64,000 nucleotides of DNA from Nautilus pompilius (Eukaryota > Mollusca > Cephalopoda > Nautilida > Nautilidae), in assembly GCA_018389105.1 (NCBI GenBank), contig JACATO010000062.1, positions 1 through 64,000 on the forward strand, written 5' to 3'. Positions 34,501-48,062 of this stretch are shown here, piece by piece. The position numbers and the translations under genes are program-made. The notes under the pieces were generated by a model, which was not told the DNA's origin, did no database searches, and was given only the letters and a program-made list of their open reading frames with translations. The number at the start of each line of letters is the position of its first letter. Position 1 is the stretch's first letter.

Positions 34501-37500
34501 AGGGTTTCCTGGTTTCTCCAGAAGTTCGGACAGTCAAAGCAGCCCTCGCCCTTTAAACTATCAGTGCTGACACCCGACAGACAGATACAGCAGCAGGTCT
34601 CCTGATGCATTGTGCCGCAGTTCATTTACTTTACTACTAACAACGAAGTATCTTAGCTACGCAATGGGGACGTTCAAAACACGCCCGGCCGAAAATAGGC
34701 TCGCCGTAATGGTGTCCGGTCGGGTTTCATTTGAACGCGTGTCCCTAGCATTTCAACGTTTACAGACGGTATTTGGAGTAAGATAACTTCATTCTAATAG
34801 CGAACACCCCCCCCCCACCCCCCCACACCACACACACACCACATCCCCTCCACACACACAAACACACACGCATCCCCCCCCACACACGAGTAAACGTTAT
34901 CATAGCTGTTCGCTTATTCCGAATAAAATGTATCAAAAGTGAATTGGATCATGGTGTAATGTGGATAGAAAGCGAAAAATATCTTAAAGAGGAAAGCTTG
35001 GACTGGGTGGAGGAGTCCAATATGTCTGGTGTAGCACCGCTAGCAGAAGTGACCTTTAAGGTAATAATCTGGGAAGGCGAATGCCATCCACCCCAGTTGA
35101 ATAACCAGACGCCGCCTTTGGGAGATGGTTGTGCTTAGTTGCTGTTATTTAGCTAAATCCATCACCTACCATTGTCCCTACACCGCCTCTAAAAGCTGCT
35201 GGCACATAGAACCACACAGCAGATTTATTGTGTCTGTGTGATCAATGGTAGTTATACAGCCTCCCCATAAACACATTCTAACCACAACAGGGAGGAGCTT
35301 TCTAAAATGGTTTTCTTAGCTGGGACCCTCATGCAGCCCCTCACTTTACCTCCTGGTGAACTATAATTATTATCTTTTCATATAAACGTTTTTTTTTTCT
35401 GTTAGAAAAATAATAAATAAAAAAGTTGTCGTTACTTTTTAATAATGATAAAAACATTCAAGGTTGATTTGATTTTCTCAACAAAAGCAGGAAATGGTGA
35501 GAGTGAATGAGCTTCAAATTCAATTTATAAGTAGGTAAGTATTCCGAGTAAATAGCATACATGTACAAAAATAATGCAACCTAATCGCAGACCATAGTCA
35601 AACAAGGAACCCATTTGTGTGGCATGAAATTGTAAGAATTGAAATATCCTTAAAAATAATAAATTGTACACACTCACTTACACACTTAAAGCTCTTCCAT
35701 CCAAAAAAAGAGACACGGTTATGAAGCAGATGTTAGGAGACAGCAATTACAGCTCAAGAAATGTCTTGGCAAACATCGATTTTCTATAGCGATGGTAATT
35801 TATTTTGATGGATTAGATGTTGACATTAGAATCGTATTTATGCAATTCTGCCCGCAGATAAGGGTTTCTTCTGTATTGGGGGGATCAGAGTATGTTAAGG
35901 CGAAATGTTCAATTAAATCCCGTCCAGCATAGTTGCGTCAAGAACTGGGTGAACAAATATCCTGGCCGAGTCGTCTGAAATTATTTCAGGATTTTGTCTC
36001 TGAAGTAGCGTTTTATTGAAAAAGAAAAGAGATGCTACTGCTGCTTTAATTTGCTCTTATACTAGCAAGAGATGTGGAGGGGGGCTGGTACCAGAAGTCA
36101 ATAGCCTGGGTAGCGGCCAACCATCCTCACCAGAGTTATCTACCTTGTAGATGTAGAGATATGGTTGGGGGGGACCCAAGAGATGAAATTCCCCAGTACT
36201 AGACACTTTTATAGCGATGAAATTCTGCATAATTGGCCTTACTTCAGTACATGGAAATATTCCTAAGTAAACAAATATGAAGAACATGCTGTCAATACAA
36301 ATACTTCCATCAGAGATTCAGTGGTGCATACAATTAAGAAAGAAGCGAGTGAAATGTGAGGCGTTCCATATTTTGAAATTATCTGCCCATTAATTGACGC
36401 TTTTACTCACTGGATAATAATTCTCTTAAGAGTTATCGCCCTTCTATTGCGAATTATCTCTATAATAGTTTAGTATAAAGGGAGCGTTGGATGTCTTTAA
36501 AATCCTTTAATTATATTTTTTTTAACCTCCCCCCCCAACTACGGTTTATGGCTCCGTTACCTTATGAAAGTATGCTACGGTTTCTGAACAACAAAGACCT
36601 AACTCCATATGCATATAGAGTGAATTCTGTAAGCCACTTAAACTAACCACTTTAAATTAAAACTAGTCAGGTGACATTTAGCAGCGGTAATGAAAAAAAA
36701 CGGAACTAATTTTAAACAGGATAGCGGGGAAATAAACAGGGCCTAATTAACTAGCGGGGTAAATAACTAAAGCAATCGGTCCGTCTATTCTTCCTTCCCA
36801 TTTCAACCAAAAAAATGGTGCACCGGACATTTTACTCGGACGGCTGCGGTCCGGGAAATCCGCTTGACACGGTACATTTGCTCCGCGACACCGACTGGTC
36901 GATTTGAGAACGAGGCCCACAAGTGGTCTAAGGCGAGACTAAGTCGCTTTACGATCGAAGCCGGGGGGTGGGAGTGGATCCTCCTCTACTTCCGTAAATA
37001 CGTTCCCGGCATTTAGAGTAGAGAAGGATAATTTACAGTGAAGGATAACTTAGAGCGGTGGTCAACAAGCCCTCGATCAAAAGCACAAACAATAAACACA
37101 TTAAAAAAACAAAGGAAAACAATTTGTCCATAGTATATTCTTTAAAAAGGCCATAAGTCAACGTGTGCGGGCGATGTTCAGATTTCCGAATTAACTGTCG
37201 AAATATGTTGTCATTGTTGTGTTTTCTTATTGGGCGGTGAAAGGAGAACATTTAAATTTTCAACATAATTTTCTAACAAATCTACTGACCTGGCAAGATG
37301 GCGGTTCTGTTGTTACCATGTGATTGGGTTTGCTTGAGCCACATCAAAGCTGGTGATTCCCTTAGTATTATTATTAGTAGTAGTAGTATTACTGTTGTTT
37401 TTGTAACATCGAAATTTCCTTCGTAAATTTTTATTTTTTTTAATGAAGCGACTGCATCTAATTTTTTTTTCGCATCACTCAGACGATGGCTTGGTCACGT

Positions 37501-37680
37501 GCCTTCTAACGTTTTGCTCGCTACTCTTCCTCCTATTTAAAAAATCTCACCACACCTATGATGTACTGACACGAGAGAACCAGAGGAATATTTTCGTATA
37601 CGAAATTGGTAAATCTAAATTAGTGACCCTCCCCCAGGAATGGATGGATAATATATGTTTACTCTGCGTGGATTTCATTG
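34501..37680. other. Intergenic, no gene seen
   Basis: Mixed AT-rich and moderately CpG-containing sequence. It includes a C- and CA-rich low-complexity stretch (about 34,807-34,890) and a short CpG-richer patch (36,830-37,020). AAGATGGCGG, a YY1-type motif often found near promoters, occurs at about 37,297. No splice-bounded or homologous coding exon was recognised. Confidence 0.5.
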
Positions 37681-38085
37681 TTCTCTCTCTCTCTCTTCCC
37701 TCCATCATCATCATCTCTCTCTCTCTCCATCATCATCATCTCTCTTCTCTCTCTCTCTCCATCATCATCATTCTCTCTCTCTCTCTCTCTCTGTATTAAC
37801 GTCATATCTCTCCATCTCTCTCTCTCTCTCTGTATTAACGTCATATCTCTCCATCTCTCTCTCTATATATCTGTACTGACGTCATCTCTCTCTCTCTCCA
37901 TCATCTCTGTCTCTCTCTCTCTCCCTCCATCTCATCATCTCTCTTTCTCCCTCTCTCTCACCCTCCAATCATCATCATCATCATCTCTGTCTCTCTCTCC
38001 CTCCATCATTCTCTCTCTCTCTCTCCCCCATCATCTCTGTCTCTTTCTCCCCCTCCATCTCTCTCTCTCTCTCTCTGACGAATTT
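37681..38085. repeat. CT/ATC low-complexity tract with embedded minisatellite
   Basis: CT runs mixed with CATCATCAT blocks. Within it, three units at about 37,791-37,885 carry 'ctgtattaacgtcat' or 'ctgtactgacgtcat' followed by 'atctctcc'. These units are the reverse complement of the minisatellite at 61,581-61,990. Ser/Leu/His-rich open frames here are not genes. Confidence 0.9.
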
Positions 38086-41000
38086 TCAGAGAACTCGTAG
38101 TTTGTTTGTTTTTTTTTTAGTGAAAACTTCGCACAAGACAACAATTTTCCAGCGTTTACTTTTCTTTCCAAATATCAGCGGTGACCGCTCAAACACTGCA
38201 TTCGAAATACCCTGACCTGCGATCGAATTACTTTATTTCAGCGAAATATTACGCTCTTACTTCAGTCCGTCTATGCCTGGCTCCTAGTGATTTTTTCAGG
38301 AACGAGTTTGTGGCTGGCCGGGTGTTCAGGACCTTTTGAACTATATGCTGAAAGCCAATTTAAGGTCTAACGCTTGCTCTTTCTGTAATTCGTGGATTGT
38401 AGAAATTATCTTTCAGGGTTATTCTGCCCTGTGGCAGGATAAACCTTCGCAGCTACCTCAACGCTGAGTAGTTTGCCAAAAAATTGATCCATACGATAGC
38501 AAGGACGTCATTTCCTAGTCTAGTAAAAGAGTAGTAGTGAGTTGTTTCCCTTACACTAGATTTATCCTGCGGGATCTGCGAAGATGATTCGGCAGTTAAA
38601 CCCGAAAACAACAGTTGATGAATGACCTTGAGTGAATGGGGATGCGATAAAACAAACAAGCTGTGCTTGCGCGTACAGTATTTGGTAGACTAATTCGGGA
38701 AGACGATGGAACGACAAATACTGGCTTTACAGCATATATATATTCACGTGCTCGCCAATGACTGCTTACATTCTAGCTAATTCCACATATTAAATCGTAT
38801 GTAGTTGGGGATAAGACCAATTCCACACAAAGCGCGAATGATGATGATGATGGGGGATGATTCCGACTCTACTCTCTGTTAATAGCAGCTGCCCACGTGT
38901 TATGACGCAGTCCTGATTTGGTAAAAGTCGCGCACCCATATTACGTGAAGTTCCCGAACTAGGTGCCCCGTCCGTGTGAACCGAACCAAAAAGTTCCCTG
39001 TTAGGCTTTACACGCTACATTAACCTCGTTGTCGTTGTCCCCTTTCAACTACGCGTCCTATTAACACTACCACAACGAGAATATATCACCAGTATCTCTG
39101 TGCGCGTTTGGCAACGGGGGTAGGGTGGGAGAAAGGAATCGGTCTCCCGTTGGAAAATGTTCGGGTGCGATTCCACAAAGGAAGATGCAGCAATCCTTAG
39201 AGCATCGTGCTAATTGCGCCTCTCACTCTGTACTACTCATTAAATGTCTGGTTCGATGGAGAACTGAGCGTACGATAAATTATTATCTGTCATTTTTTTT
39301 TTGTAGGTTCGTAAAAGAAGAAGAAGGTCGGACAATACCTAAAATACAACTTGGAGGCGTGACTTCCATGACAACGACTGAGGCAACCAGCTGCCGAACC
39401 TTTTATGATCTCTCCTAAAACAACAACAAAATGTCGTCATTAATCCCCCCCTCATTAATCAGTTGTTGAAAATTGATTTGTTTTTAAGTTTAAAACTGGC
39501 ATTTCACGCACTGTGGTTTTATTGTTCCTTAATAGGGATCTCAACAGTGCCCGTGCCAAAGACAAACTCGCACACCCAGGATGTGATTTGTGACCGTCCA
39601 TTCTCGGTCACGAGTGGCGGCCATTATTAATAGGGATCAACCCCCCCCCCCACCCCGGTCGTACTGGACCCAGCGTCTAAGATGGCACTGCTGGCCCGGT
39701 TCTCTACTTTCATCTTCGTGAAATGATGAGACAAAAAAGTAGCGCTTGCTAGTGAGCGTTTGTTTTGGTTTTTAATTGATACACTGCGTGAGATGAGAGG
39801 ATGAATCTGCTAGCAGCTAGATGGTTCGGGCGTTTCCCACCTACCCGAACTAACCACCGTCTGATTTCTTTCTGTCCCCGTCAGGGATAATCTGATAGGG
39901 CCAACGATCAGTTGAACATAACCTTAGCAAGAAGAAAAGACAAGGGAGATAACTGTCCCGTAATCTGTAACATCAACTTTTTAAAACTGAATTTTTGCAA
40001 TTATTTTCATAACGGGTGGTGTTGGTTCATACTGGGATTTTTCTTTTTTAAATTGTTTATACTAGAATAAGTGGACGTTTGGTCACGTGATATATTAGGT
40101 AAAGGTGAACCGACGAGATTTCCGGCGTCATGTTGCATAGTAAACAAAAGCTGGTATTTATTAAGAAGGACGGGGGGGGGAATAGGACTAAAGAGGGCGA
40201 GATGTGAAATAAATGTACACAGACCTGCCAAGAAAGGAAGAAAACAAGAAGCGGCTGCCATTGCCCGTATTCTATATCACTGTTAGAATGATACAGATTA
40301 ACAAACAGTGAACCTGGCGATGGCCGCTTTTGGACTTCCGCCGGGGAGACAGAGACAGTTCTACGGGAGTTACCCATTGGGCTGCAAGGACTGCGAATTC
40401 TCCTCCTCCCGCCTGTTGTTGTTGTTGTTGTTTTTGAAGGGTGGTTTTTAGTGATATTTTTCGAGAGAATTAAAGTACAAAAATAGTTAAATTTAAGTTC
40501 GCACGAAGAAAAGAAATACCGTTAATTCAATATCTTTTTTGTTGCATTTTAAACTGGGTGTTAGATGTGGTGTCGTCAGCGCCCGTCTACCTTCGTACGT
40601 ATTCGGTAAATCCCGGTCCGCCGCTTGTCGGCCACCACCGACGTGGACGGAAATTCTAAAACACGCTTCGGTAATCTCCAGTCAGAATACGGTGACGTCA
40701 TCGCACGCACTACATCTGTAAAGTGCGTGTCTGTGATGTGGCCGATACACGGTTAAAAGATTTTTCATTCCTGTGGAATAAAGGGGATCTTTCACAGCGG
40801 AAAACAAAAAAAAATTGTAGGTGAGCGCCAATTTCATTGTTTGCCGACGAATTAACAACCGCCACGAACCGGAACCGTCGCCATTTTAATTTATCTAGCT
40901 AAGGCGGCCCTCCTAGAGTGTCATTGGCTTTTGCTTGAAAACCCTTATTCTTCACATCTCTTCTGAGCGGCTCAAACTTTTGTATGAATTATAAACAGAA

Positions 41001-42828
41001 AACGAATAATACAAATCCAGATCCCCCTTGACGGTCCCCGTATGTACAAAAACACAGCTCCCCCCCAAAAAAAACAAGTCGAGAGTTCTTGTACAAAATC
41101 ATTTTTTTCTAAAGATTGTTAAAACCATAACTGACCAAACTCTCCTCGATTGTGTTGCCGTGACTGTTTTATTTAAATACAACCCACGGGAATTCATGCA
41201 TAAACTGGTCACGTGAGGCATCGACGGCAGAGCACCCGTCCGGATCGGCGCATTTAAAGGTCTGCTAATATAATTATCATGATGAGAAAAATCAAGTGGA
41301 CTGTCAGGAAATCGCGTATTAAATTGTGGACGCTGCACTGGAGAAAACGCTTAATCCTAGCGAAGTGGAGCGTAATCTCGAATACCCGCCCTTCTCGTGA
41401 TCCCACTGTAGGCTACCCACCGGACTGAGTGTGATCGTCTCCACGTGTGAGAGGACCAGACACGGACGGACAGGGAGGAGTGGCCAAGCCAGCCTGAAGA
41501 CGAGGCACACCTGGACATTCCAGACTATCTCATCAGGCGACGGGAGGGAAGAGCGGAAAAAAAAAAGAAAAAAAAAACAACAACAAAACAAACAATTTCG
41601 CAACAATTTTCACCGGGAGGGGGCGGTGTTGTTTCGGTGTCTCGTCCTTGCGACCCACGCGGTCTATCTAACCTACTCTCTAAGCGGGCGGCCAATGCGG
41701 GATCTTCCCGAACGTAACCGCACAGCGTCGTGCAGACAAGGATAATCTCGCATCGAACTAACGTCATGGATCAGAACTACCTGGTGCTGGATCTGCAGAT
41801 CGCCCGATTTTAATCTGTCTGTGACGAACCAAAGCAGGCTAACTCCACACAGCAGAAGGAACCCATCCACAGCTGGCCAGTGCACGTTCGTTGGTGGTCC
41901 ACAGTGTTTGCACGTTTGTACTTCAGCTATGGGTGGACATGACCGGCTGTAATATAAGAACTTTCTTTTTATCTTTTTTTTTAAATATCAACCAGAATGA
42001 AGAAGATGCGATGCCCGGATGAACCCAGGCATTCCAGAGATAAGCGTCATCCGCACTCGGCCACGTGTTCGGTATACGTCACAGATCCGATGTCCACGTG
42101 ACCCGCGTAACAGTCTAAGAGAGACGCATATAAAGATGTCTAACGTAGTATACAGTGAAAAGAGTTAACTTCGGTATTCTGTGAATTATTTTTAGTGCTA
42201 AGTTCTCTTGCAATGATATTCAGAAACCAGACGCGTGGTGGTAACATCGGCACATCATCTCAGCGTCTCCTTTGCGATATCTGACCGGTCAGAGGACCGC
42301 AGACGCTTCTATTCATGAAGACTGTCACGCGCTTAACCCTCGTTCAGTCTTCACACCCCAACCCACCCCCCTCCTCCTCCCACCTTCTTTGCTTCTTTTC
42401 CCCTTTTTTTCGATATCAAATTTATCTCTTTTGAATTATTTTAGGTAGATAAACAGTTATTTTTGTAACGCGGCATAAAGAAGCAGACGACCGCACTGTC
42501 ATGGCGCTAATGGGTCAGCCCGCCCTTTTCCCTTTTTCTTTTCCCTCCGTTAATTGTCCCGCACACGTATCAGAGTGCGCCAGCCTTTGTGCGGACGTCC
42601 ACACTTGACGCCTTACTCACCCACATCCCACCCCTTACCTTAATATTCCCCCCCCTTCTTTTCTTCCCCTCTTTTGAATGCCGGTGAATCAGTATCGCGA
42701 ATAATGTGGACCTCCTTTATCTCGGAAGGCGGCGGCGGATGCGTTCTTCGGCAAATCGGATAAATAATAATCCGGGCCCCCAAAGTTGTTATTTCTCAAG
42801 ATTTGTTTAAGCGTCCGACTGGAAGTCT
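38086..42828. other. CpG-richer non-coding region with CACGTG cluster
   Basis: No gene recognised. Twelve CACGTG E-boxes occur between 37,496 and 44,654 and most lie here. Other promoter-like words include AAGATGGC near 39,680 and 'catataaag' near 42,128. Open frames are short and lack recognisable domains. It may be regulatory DNA of a gene outside the window. Confidence 0.45.
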
Positions 42829-42850
42829 GCAGCAGCAGCAGCAGCAGCAT
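42829..42850. repeat. CAG/GCA repeat
   Basis: About seven GCA triplets. It precedes 'atggcc', but no coding continuation could be supported. Confidence 0.8.
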
Positions 42851-44453
42851 GGCCAGAGTTTTACAAGCTTCTGCTTACCCAGGCCTCGAGTTTGGAAATT
42901 CATACCTACCGGCAGCCATCTTGACTAATGATGCAAACGGACGCCATCTCGTTAACAAGTGAGCTTTGATTTTCGCGGTCCAAGGATTCTGAAGTGGAAC
43001 AATGGCCGCTCCAAAAGTAATTAGAGGACACGTCTGTTTTCAGTTGACCAGTCAAGGCTGTCGGCCACGATGCCAACCCCTTCCAGAAACCATAGTCTTC
43101 CGCATCCGGCAGCCATTACGGTTCGATCAGAGTTTTCCTTTCCGCCAGCACGCGCTCGGCCGTTCGAAACTCCGCCGGGTGCAGGGGACGAATCTCCGCG
43201 CCCCCTGGGGGATAGGAGCCGGATCCCAACAACATTTCAAAACGAGTCTTCAGCCACGGAGGGATAGGTTCGCTAACCACTCGGCCATTCACACCGCCCC
43301 AGTCCCCCCCTCCTTTCTTCTAAACCAAGCGCTATCCCATCAACTGCTAATCCGATGACAAGATAACACCCTTTTCCATAAGCAATTAATCTCTCGCGAT
43401 TTCCATTTACAGGAAAGAAAGTTCGTAAAGGGTCTGCTGGAGAAGACCTCCCTATTGAGGCCATTTTCACAATTTCCACTTAAAATGTTTCAGCTTTGCG
43501 ACATCCTTCAATCTCATTAGCTGTATTTTCATATATTTCGGTATGGCTGATAATAATTCTATATAAATATTTAAGAAAACCAAATACGGGTAACTAAAGT
43601 TGATTTCTTTTTATCCAGGCGGCAAGCATTTTAATAAGTCTTCACCGGTTTTTGAAAGCGCCATCTGAGTACACCACACGTCATTTGTACGGGGCTAACG
43701 TCCAACTGCTGGTATATTAAGCGATTTGATTGGCTAATTTTAAAACAAATAACATTTTTTTTTTTTAAATACCACAGTGCATCTGACCAAATCGCAGTGT
43801 TTTAAAAGTCCTGGGGTCCGAATTGACCACAGAACCTTGACGTGAGTCTTAACCACTGCTCTCTTCTGCCACATCTTCATGTAAAGAAAAGTAAGAGAAC
43901 TGCTGACCAAATAAATCCATAAATTCACTTGGAATTCTTTTATTATTATTATTGTTGTTGTTTGTTGTTGTTGTTGTTTACTTTTCTACAGTCCATTGGT
44001 ACCGCGGATGTGAGCCCTTTGGTTCATATAGAGCCTGACACTTCGTTTCCGTGCTCCCATACAGGCTGTCAGTGTATGACTGGAATATTTTACACACCCT
44101 GTACATCTGCAAAGAGCGCATCCGCCGAGAAAGTCCATCTTGCTGCTTTTTTGGAGAAACCTAGCACACGTGCCCGCAGCTAGGTCATTCCCAGCATCTC
44201 TGCCGGCTTATTGCCTGTCACTTCTGGAGAGTTTGGGCTTTCTTGACTCTGTCTATTCTACCAGTTTCGCGCACCCTTCTCAAATTCTTCCACCCAGCTC
44301 CTGAAATACGAAGTCGAGCTGCAGTCCTGCTTTCACCGGCTAATACTTTGGTTTCTGTACGGCTGTCACGTGTCTTTCTTTCTTTCTAGGAAGCCGTAGT
44401 GTTCACCACACGACGCCCCAATAGTCCTCTTGTGGGTGTGGCACTTTCTGATT
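42851..44453. other. Non-coding, CpG-containing
   Basis: No gene recognised. GCAGCCATCTTG near 42,912 is a reverse YY1-type motif. A 118-codon frame at 43,002-43,358 overlaps a tRNA-like word on the other strand (GGCCGAGTGGTTAGCGAAC, minus, about 43,268-43,286), which may be the head of a SINE; no good B-box follows. Confidence 0.4.
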
Positions 44454-44589
44454 GCTTGCATGACAACCAAGCACAGCCTACCACACCATGGAGCATTTTA
44501 TTCGTGCACACGTGATTCGATTCTACCGCGTGTGCTTTTCATCTTATACTAAACATCTCCTCCGTCCCCGTAATCATTTCCAATACCGT
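44454..44589. repeat. Dispersed repeat, copy A
   Basis: Shares the ordered words 'gcatgacaaccaa', 'gattctaccgcgtgt' and 'tttccaatac' with 48,969-49,081, at similar spacing. Family unknown. Confidence 0.55.
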
Positions 44590-47500
44590 ATACATGATAC
44601 ATTGTCCGGCATTGATCAGAAACAATACAATAAATAGTGGTAGGGCTTCACGTGAATCGGCGAATTAATACATCATAAAAAAAGAATTCTACCATATTTC
44701 AATTGTATTTCGGGGTTTTGTTTTGTCACAGTAACCCGGTCGAGTTCCCGGTTACATCATTGACCACAATCCCCACATGCCTGTTTTCTAATACGTCCGG
44801 GTCTTTTTTTTAGCAGATACGACGTCTGGATCGACCTGAAAAGGGACAGCGTAAGGTCACGACCCTACAACTACTACTTGTAGATTAAAGAAACAGATAA
44901 ATCAAAAATGCCATTATGCTAAAAGGATTAACAGAATTTATGATCTGTCATTCTTAATTGTGAATAAAGTAGAAACGGTCTGCGATTTTCAGAAATTCTA
45001 ATCTGTGACGCAAAAGAGACATCCTGCCTAATTAGGAAAATGCGAGTAACTCTTCCATTATGTTTAACGGGGCTAATTAGCTTCCTGAATGATTCACTCA
45101 TCGCAGTTATTGGAACAGGGCTGCCGTATGCCTAACTTAAAACAAATAATAATTTAAAAAAAAAAATACAGAATAATAATAAATAATTATCTGAATCTCT
45201 CATAATTGGTGGCTTTCATCGAAACGCCGTTCTTAGTGTGTGTGCCTGGCAGACAGACATTCTGGAAAGTGTCCAGCATCGACGTTCAGCAGGTAATAAG
45301 TTCGATAAATGAAGTCTCGAAAACCGAAGGTATGCATTTTTTTAAAAATTTTTTTAAATGAATTAAACCAGTTTCCTTGAAGTCGGTATAAAAATTAAAA
45401 CGTCCGTTTATCATCATTATTGTTAGGAGACGGGATGGAACGAGATGATGGCTCTTATCTGAGCCTCGGGAAGGTGTAGCAGCAGCAGCCTCGCGTTACT
45501 CGCTGGGGCGAGGTCGGTTCGCTGCTGGCGCGGACTAAATTTGGAAGATGCTGCTGTGGGAAGTTCTCGTTTACTTGCTTTAACCCCCGCCCCTCGAAGA
45601 GTCGTGCACTGGAGGAATTTAAACAACGGGAAGAAACGTGACACCATTTTTGTTGTCGTTTTCGTCACGCCGTCACGGAAGTCGGTCGGTGATGATCGTG
45701 GGAAAGGTTGGGGCATCGATTCCGTGGTCCAGTGTAGGGTCTGCGTATTCGAATTGCTCCCAGACTCTTTCAGTGGACGCCTCAGTCACTCCACACTTTC
45801 TCTGATCTGTGTAGTTTAAGCCGGGCTTCGCTATAAAACTAAAGCGACAAAGCGTTCCACTGTCTTATATACGTAGATGTGTCGTTCTCATTTGACCTCA
45901 GCTGTTTGACTTGCACCTTTAGCACTTTGTTGTAATAGCAGACCCAAGAGCTTGCACTGTGCCCCCTTTCCCGATCCTTGTAATTGGCTGGCAGGGACAG
46001 TGTACATACAGCTGTGATTCACAGACAGACCACCCCGCAGGTGTTCTTGTCTGTCCAGCATTTCCCCCACAGCCTGTTTGCACAACTGTAAGCTTCGTGT
46101 ACTCAAATCTCTGTTTGCTTTATCCGTCTCAGTCAGACTCGAAATCTGTGCCCTCGACGCTGTCCAGACCTTTTTTTTCTCCTTCTCTCAATTCGCGAAA
46201 GAAACAAGGCTTGGTCGATATTTCAGTTTATCTGTATTATTGTCCCCCCACCAACCACGCACCTATCTATTGAATCCCACCTGTGCTAAGCTGAGACATT
46301 TATTCATGTTGATGTTGACAGCTATTTTTTCAAAGCTCAAAGATACGGTAAAGATTTATTGTGAAGACGGACACTTCCAAACATCGTACATCGTGTAATT
46401 TTTAAGATAATCGTTGGTGCTTAGTAACCACAAACGCGAGCACTTAAGAAGATAATGCAGCTAATTCCTGGCCAGAGATAGTTTTCAAAAGCTCAATAGA
46501 AACCTATAGTCGGTTGGACAATGTGAATGAACTCCAGGCAGATTTGAAGAGCCTTAGCTGTTTTCCTTTTAAAAAAGACAGTAGATTTTTAATTTGAATT
46601 TTTAAATAAAACATTTATCTTTACTGTAAACTTATTGAAAACAACAATAAGACGACCCAGGGCCGTCTATAGTTTATCCTTAGTTTCGAATGCACTTTAA
46701 TTGATATAAGACTGTTGCATAGTTAACGTTTCTTCTGACGTGTAATTAATAATTTGTTTGTGGTTTCAGCTGCTATATATATATATATATATAAAAGAGA
46801 TCAGCTGATTATTAACCGGCTAAGTAAACTTTTATCAAAGTGGATTCGTGTTTGTAAAGTAAGCGAGTTACCGACGACCTTTGATGTGAAGGGCAACAAA
46901 CGCCACGTCGAAAGCAGGTGCCCGCTTTAAGAGTCGAACCTTCGGTCATCTGTCAGTCTCGTGTGTGATTGGCCTTCAAGCAGAATGCAAATCTAAATGT
47001 GTAAGCATCAACAAAGATCTGATTTCATTCAAAAGCTGCGGGAGTTTGAAGATCGGGCGCGGGCTCCCAGGATGCAAGAAGAAACAACCGAAAGATGGCT
47101 ACTGAGGGGAGGGGGGTCGACAGGTAGGAAGCAAACAATTAAAGGGTTAACCCCGTCATTTACTCGCCAGATTTTGGGAGAACGAATGGCCCCTCTCACC
47201 ACCCGAATAAAATTCAAAACAAAAAGAAGTTTTTATTCTGTTTTTTTTCCAAATATTCCAACAGGTAGACTTCCATTCACTAATTTTTAAAAAAAAAGAC
47301 AAGAATTGCGGATGTCCGGGTCCAGAGAATATCCAGCGCGCAGATTGATGAGGATGGAGCCAAGTACTTTTCTCACGAGTTCTGGAGGATTAGTGAAATC
47401 CACAGAAACTGACAGGTGATCCAGTTTACGTATAATAAGATCCCCCCCTTTTTTTAAATGCCCACTTTTAGAATCCTGAAGTCTCCGGGTGCTCTAGAAA

Positions 47501-47790
47501 TACCAACGCGATTGTCATCGTTGTTTTTCGAAAGATCTCATCCTTGAAAAGCTTCTCCAAACCAAATATAATTCCTTCAAGCGGAGACACCGGTGGCGGA
47601 AGGAAAGCAGAACAACAACAACGACGACGACGACGGCAAAGAAGAAGATAAACAGCTCGGTTTACCTTTGACAAATCAGGTATGTAAAATATGGACAGGT
47701 GAAAAAGTTCTTCCTCCTGCCTTCGTCAAAAGGGGGCAAAGCCGCGTGAGAAAGAGCGTCTAGAACTGAAATCGTTCAGATTTCCAACTA
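44590..47790. other. Intergenic, no gene seen
   Basis: AT-rich and CpG-containing patches alternate. A TA run is at about 46,775-46,792. Short open frames on both strands (up to 106 codons) show no domains or splice context. Confidence 0.5.
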
Positions 47791-47903
47791 AAGAAAAGAA
47801 GAAGAAGAAGAAGAAAGAAGAAGAAGAGGAAGAAGAAGAAGAAGACGAAGAAGAAGAAGAAGAAGAAGAAGAAGAATAAGAAGAAGAAGAAGAAGAAGAA
47901 GGA

Positions 47904-47934
<31 letters not shown>

Positions 47935-48062
47935 AAGGAGAAAGAAGAAAGAGGAAGAGGAAGAAGAAGAAAGAAGAAGAAGAAAAGAAGAAGAAGAAGA
48001 AGAAGAAGAAGCCTAAGAAGAAGAAGAAGAAGAGGAATCGAAAGAGATAAAGAAGAAGAAGA
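47791..48062. repeat. GAA/AAG triplet-repeat tract (about 270 bp)
   Basis: Almost pure AAG/GAA triplets with a few GGA, GAT and GAC interruptions. GAA·TTC repeats of this length are known to form triplexes (general knowledge). Confidence 0.95.

Noticed and set aside
37443..38100. Ser/Leu/His-rich frames
   Set aside because: They come from the CT/ATC low-complexity tract.
43268..43290. tRNA gene on the minus strand
   Set aside because: An A-box-like word is present, but no good B-box or cloverleaf follows at tRNA spacing; at most a SINE head.
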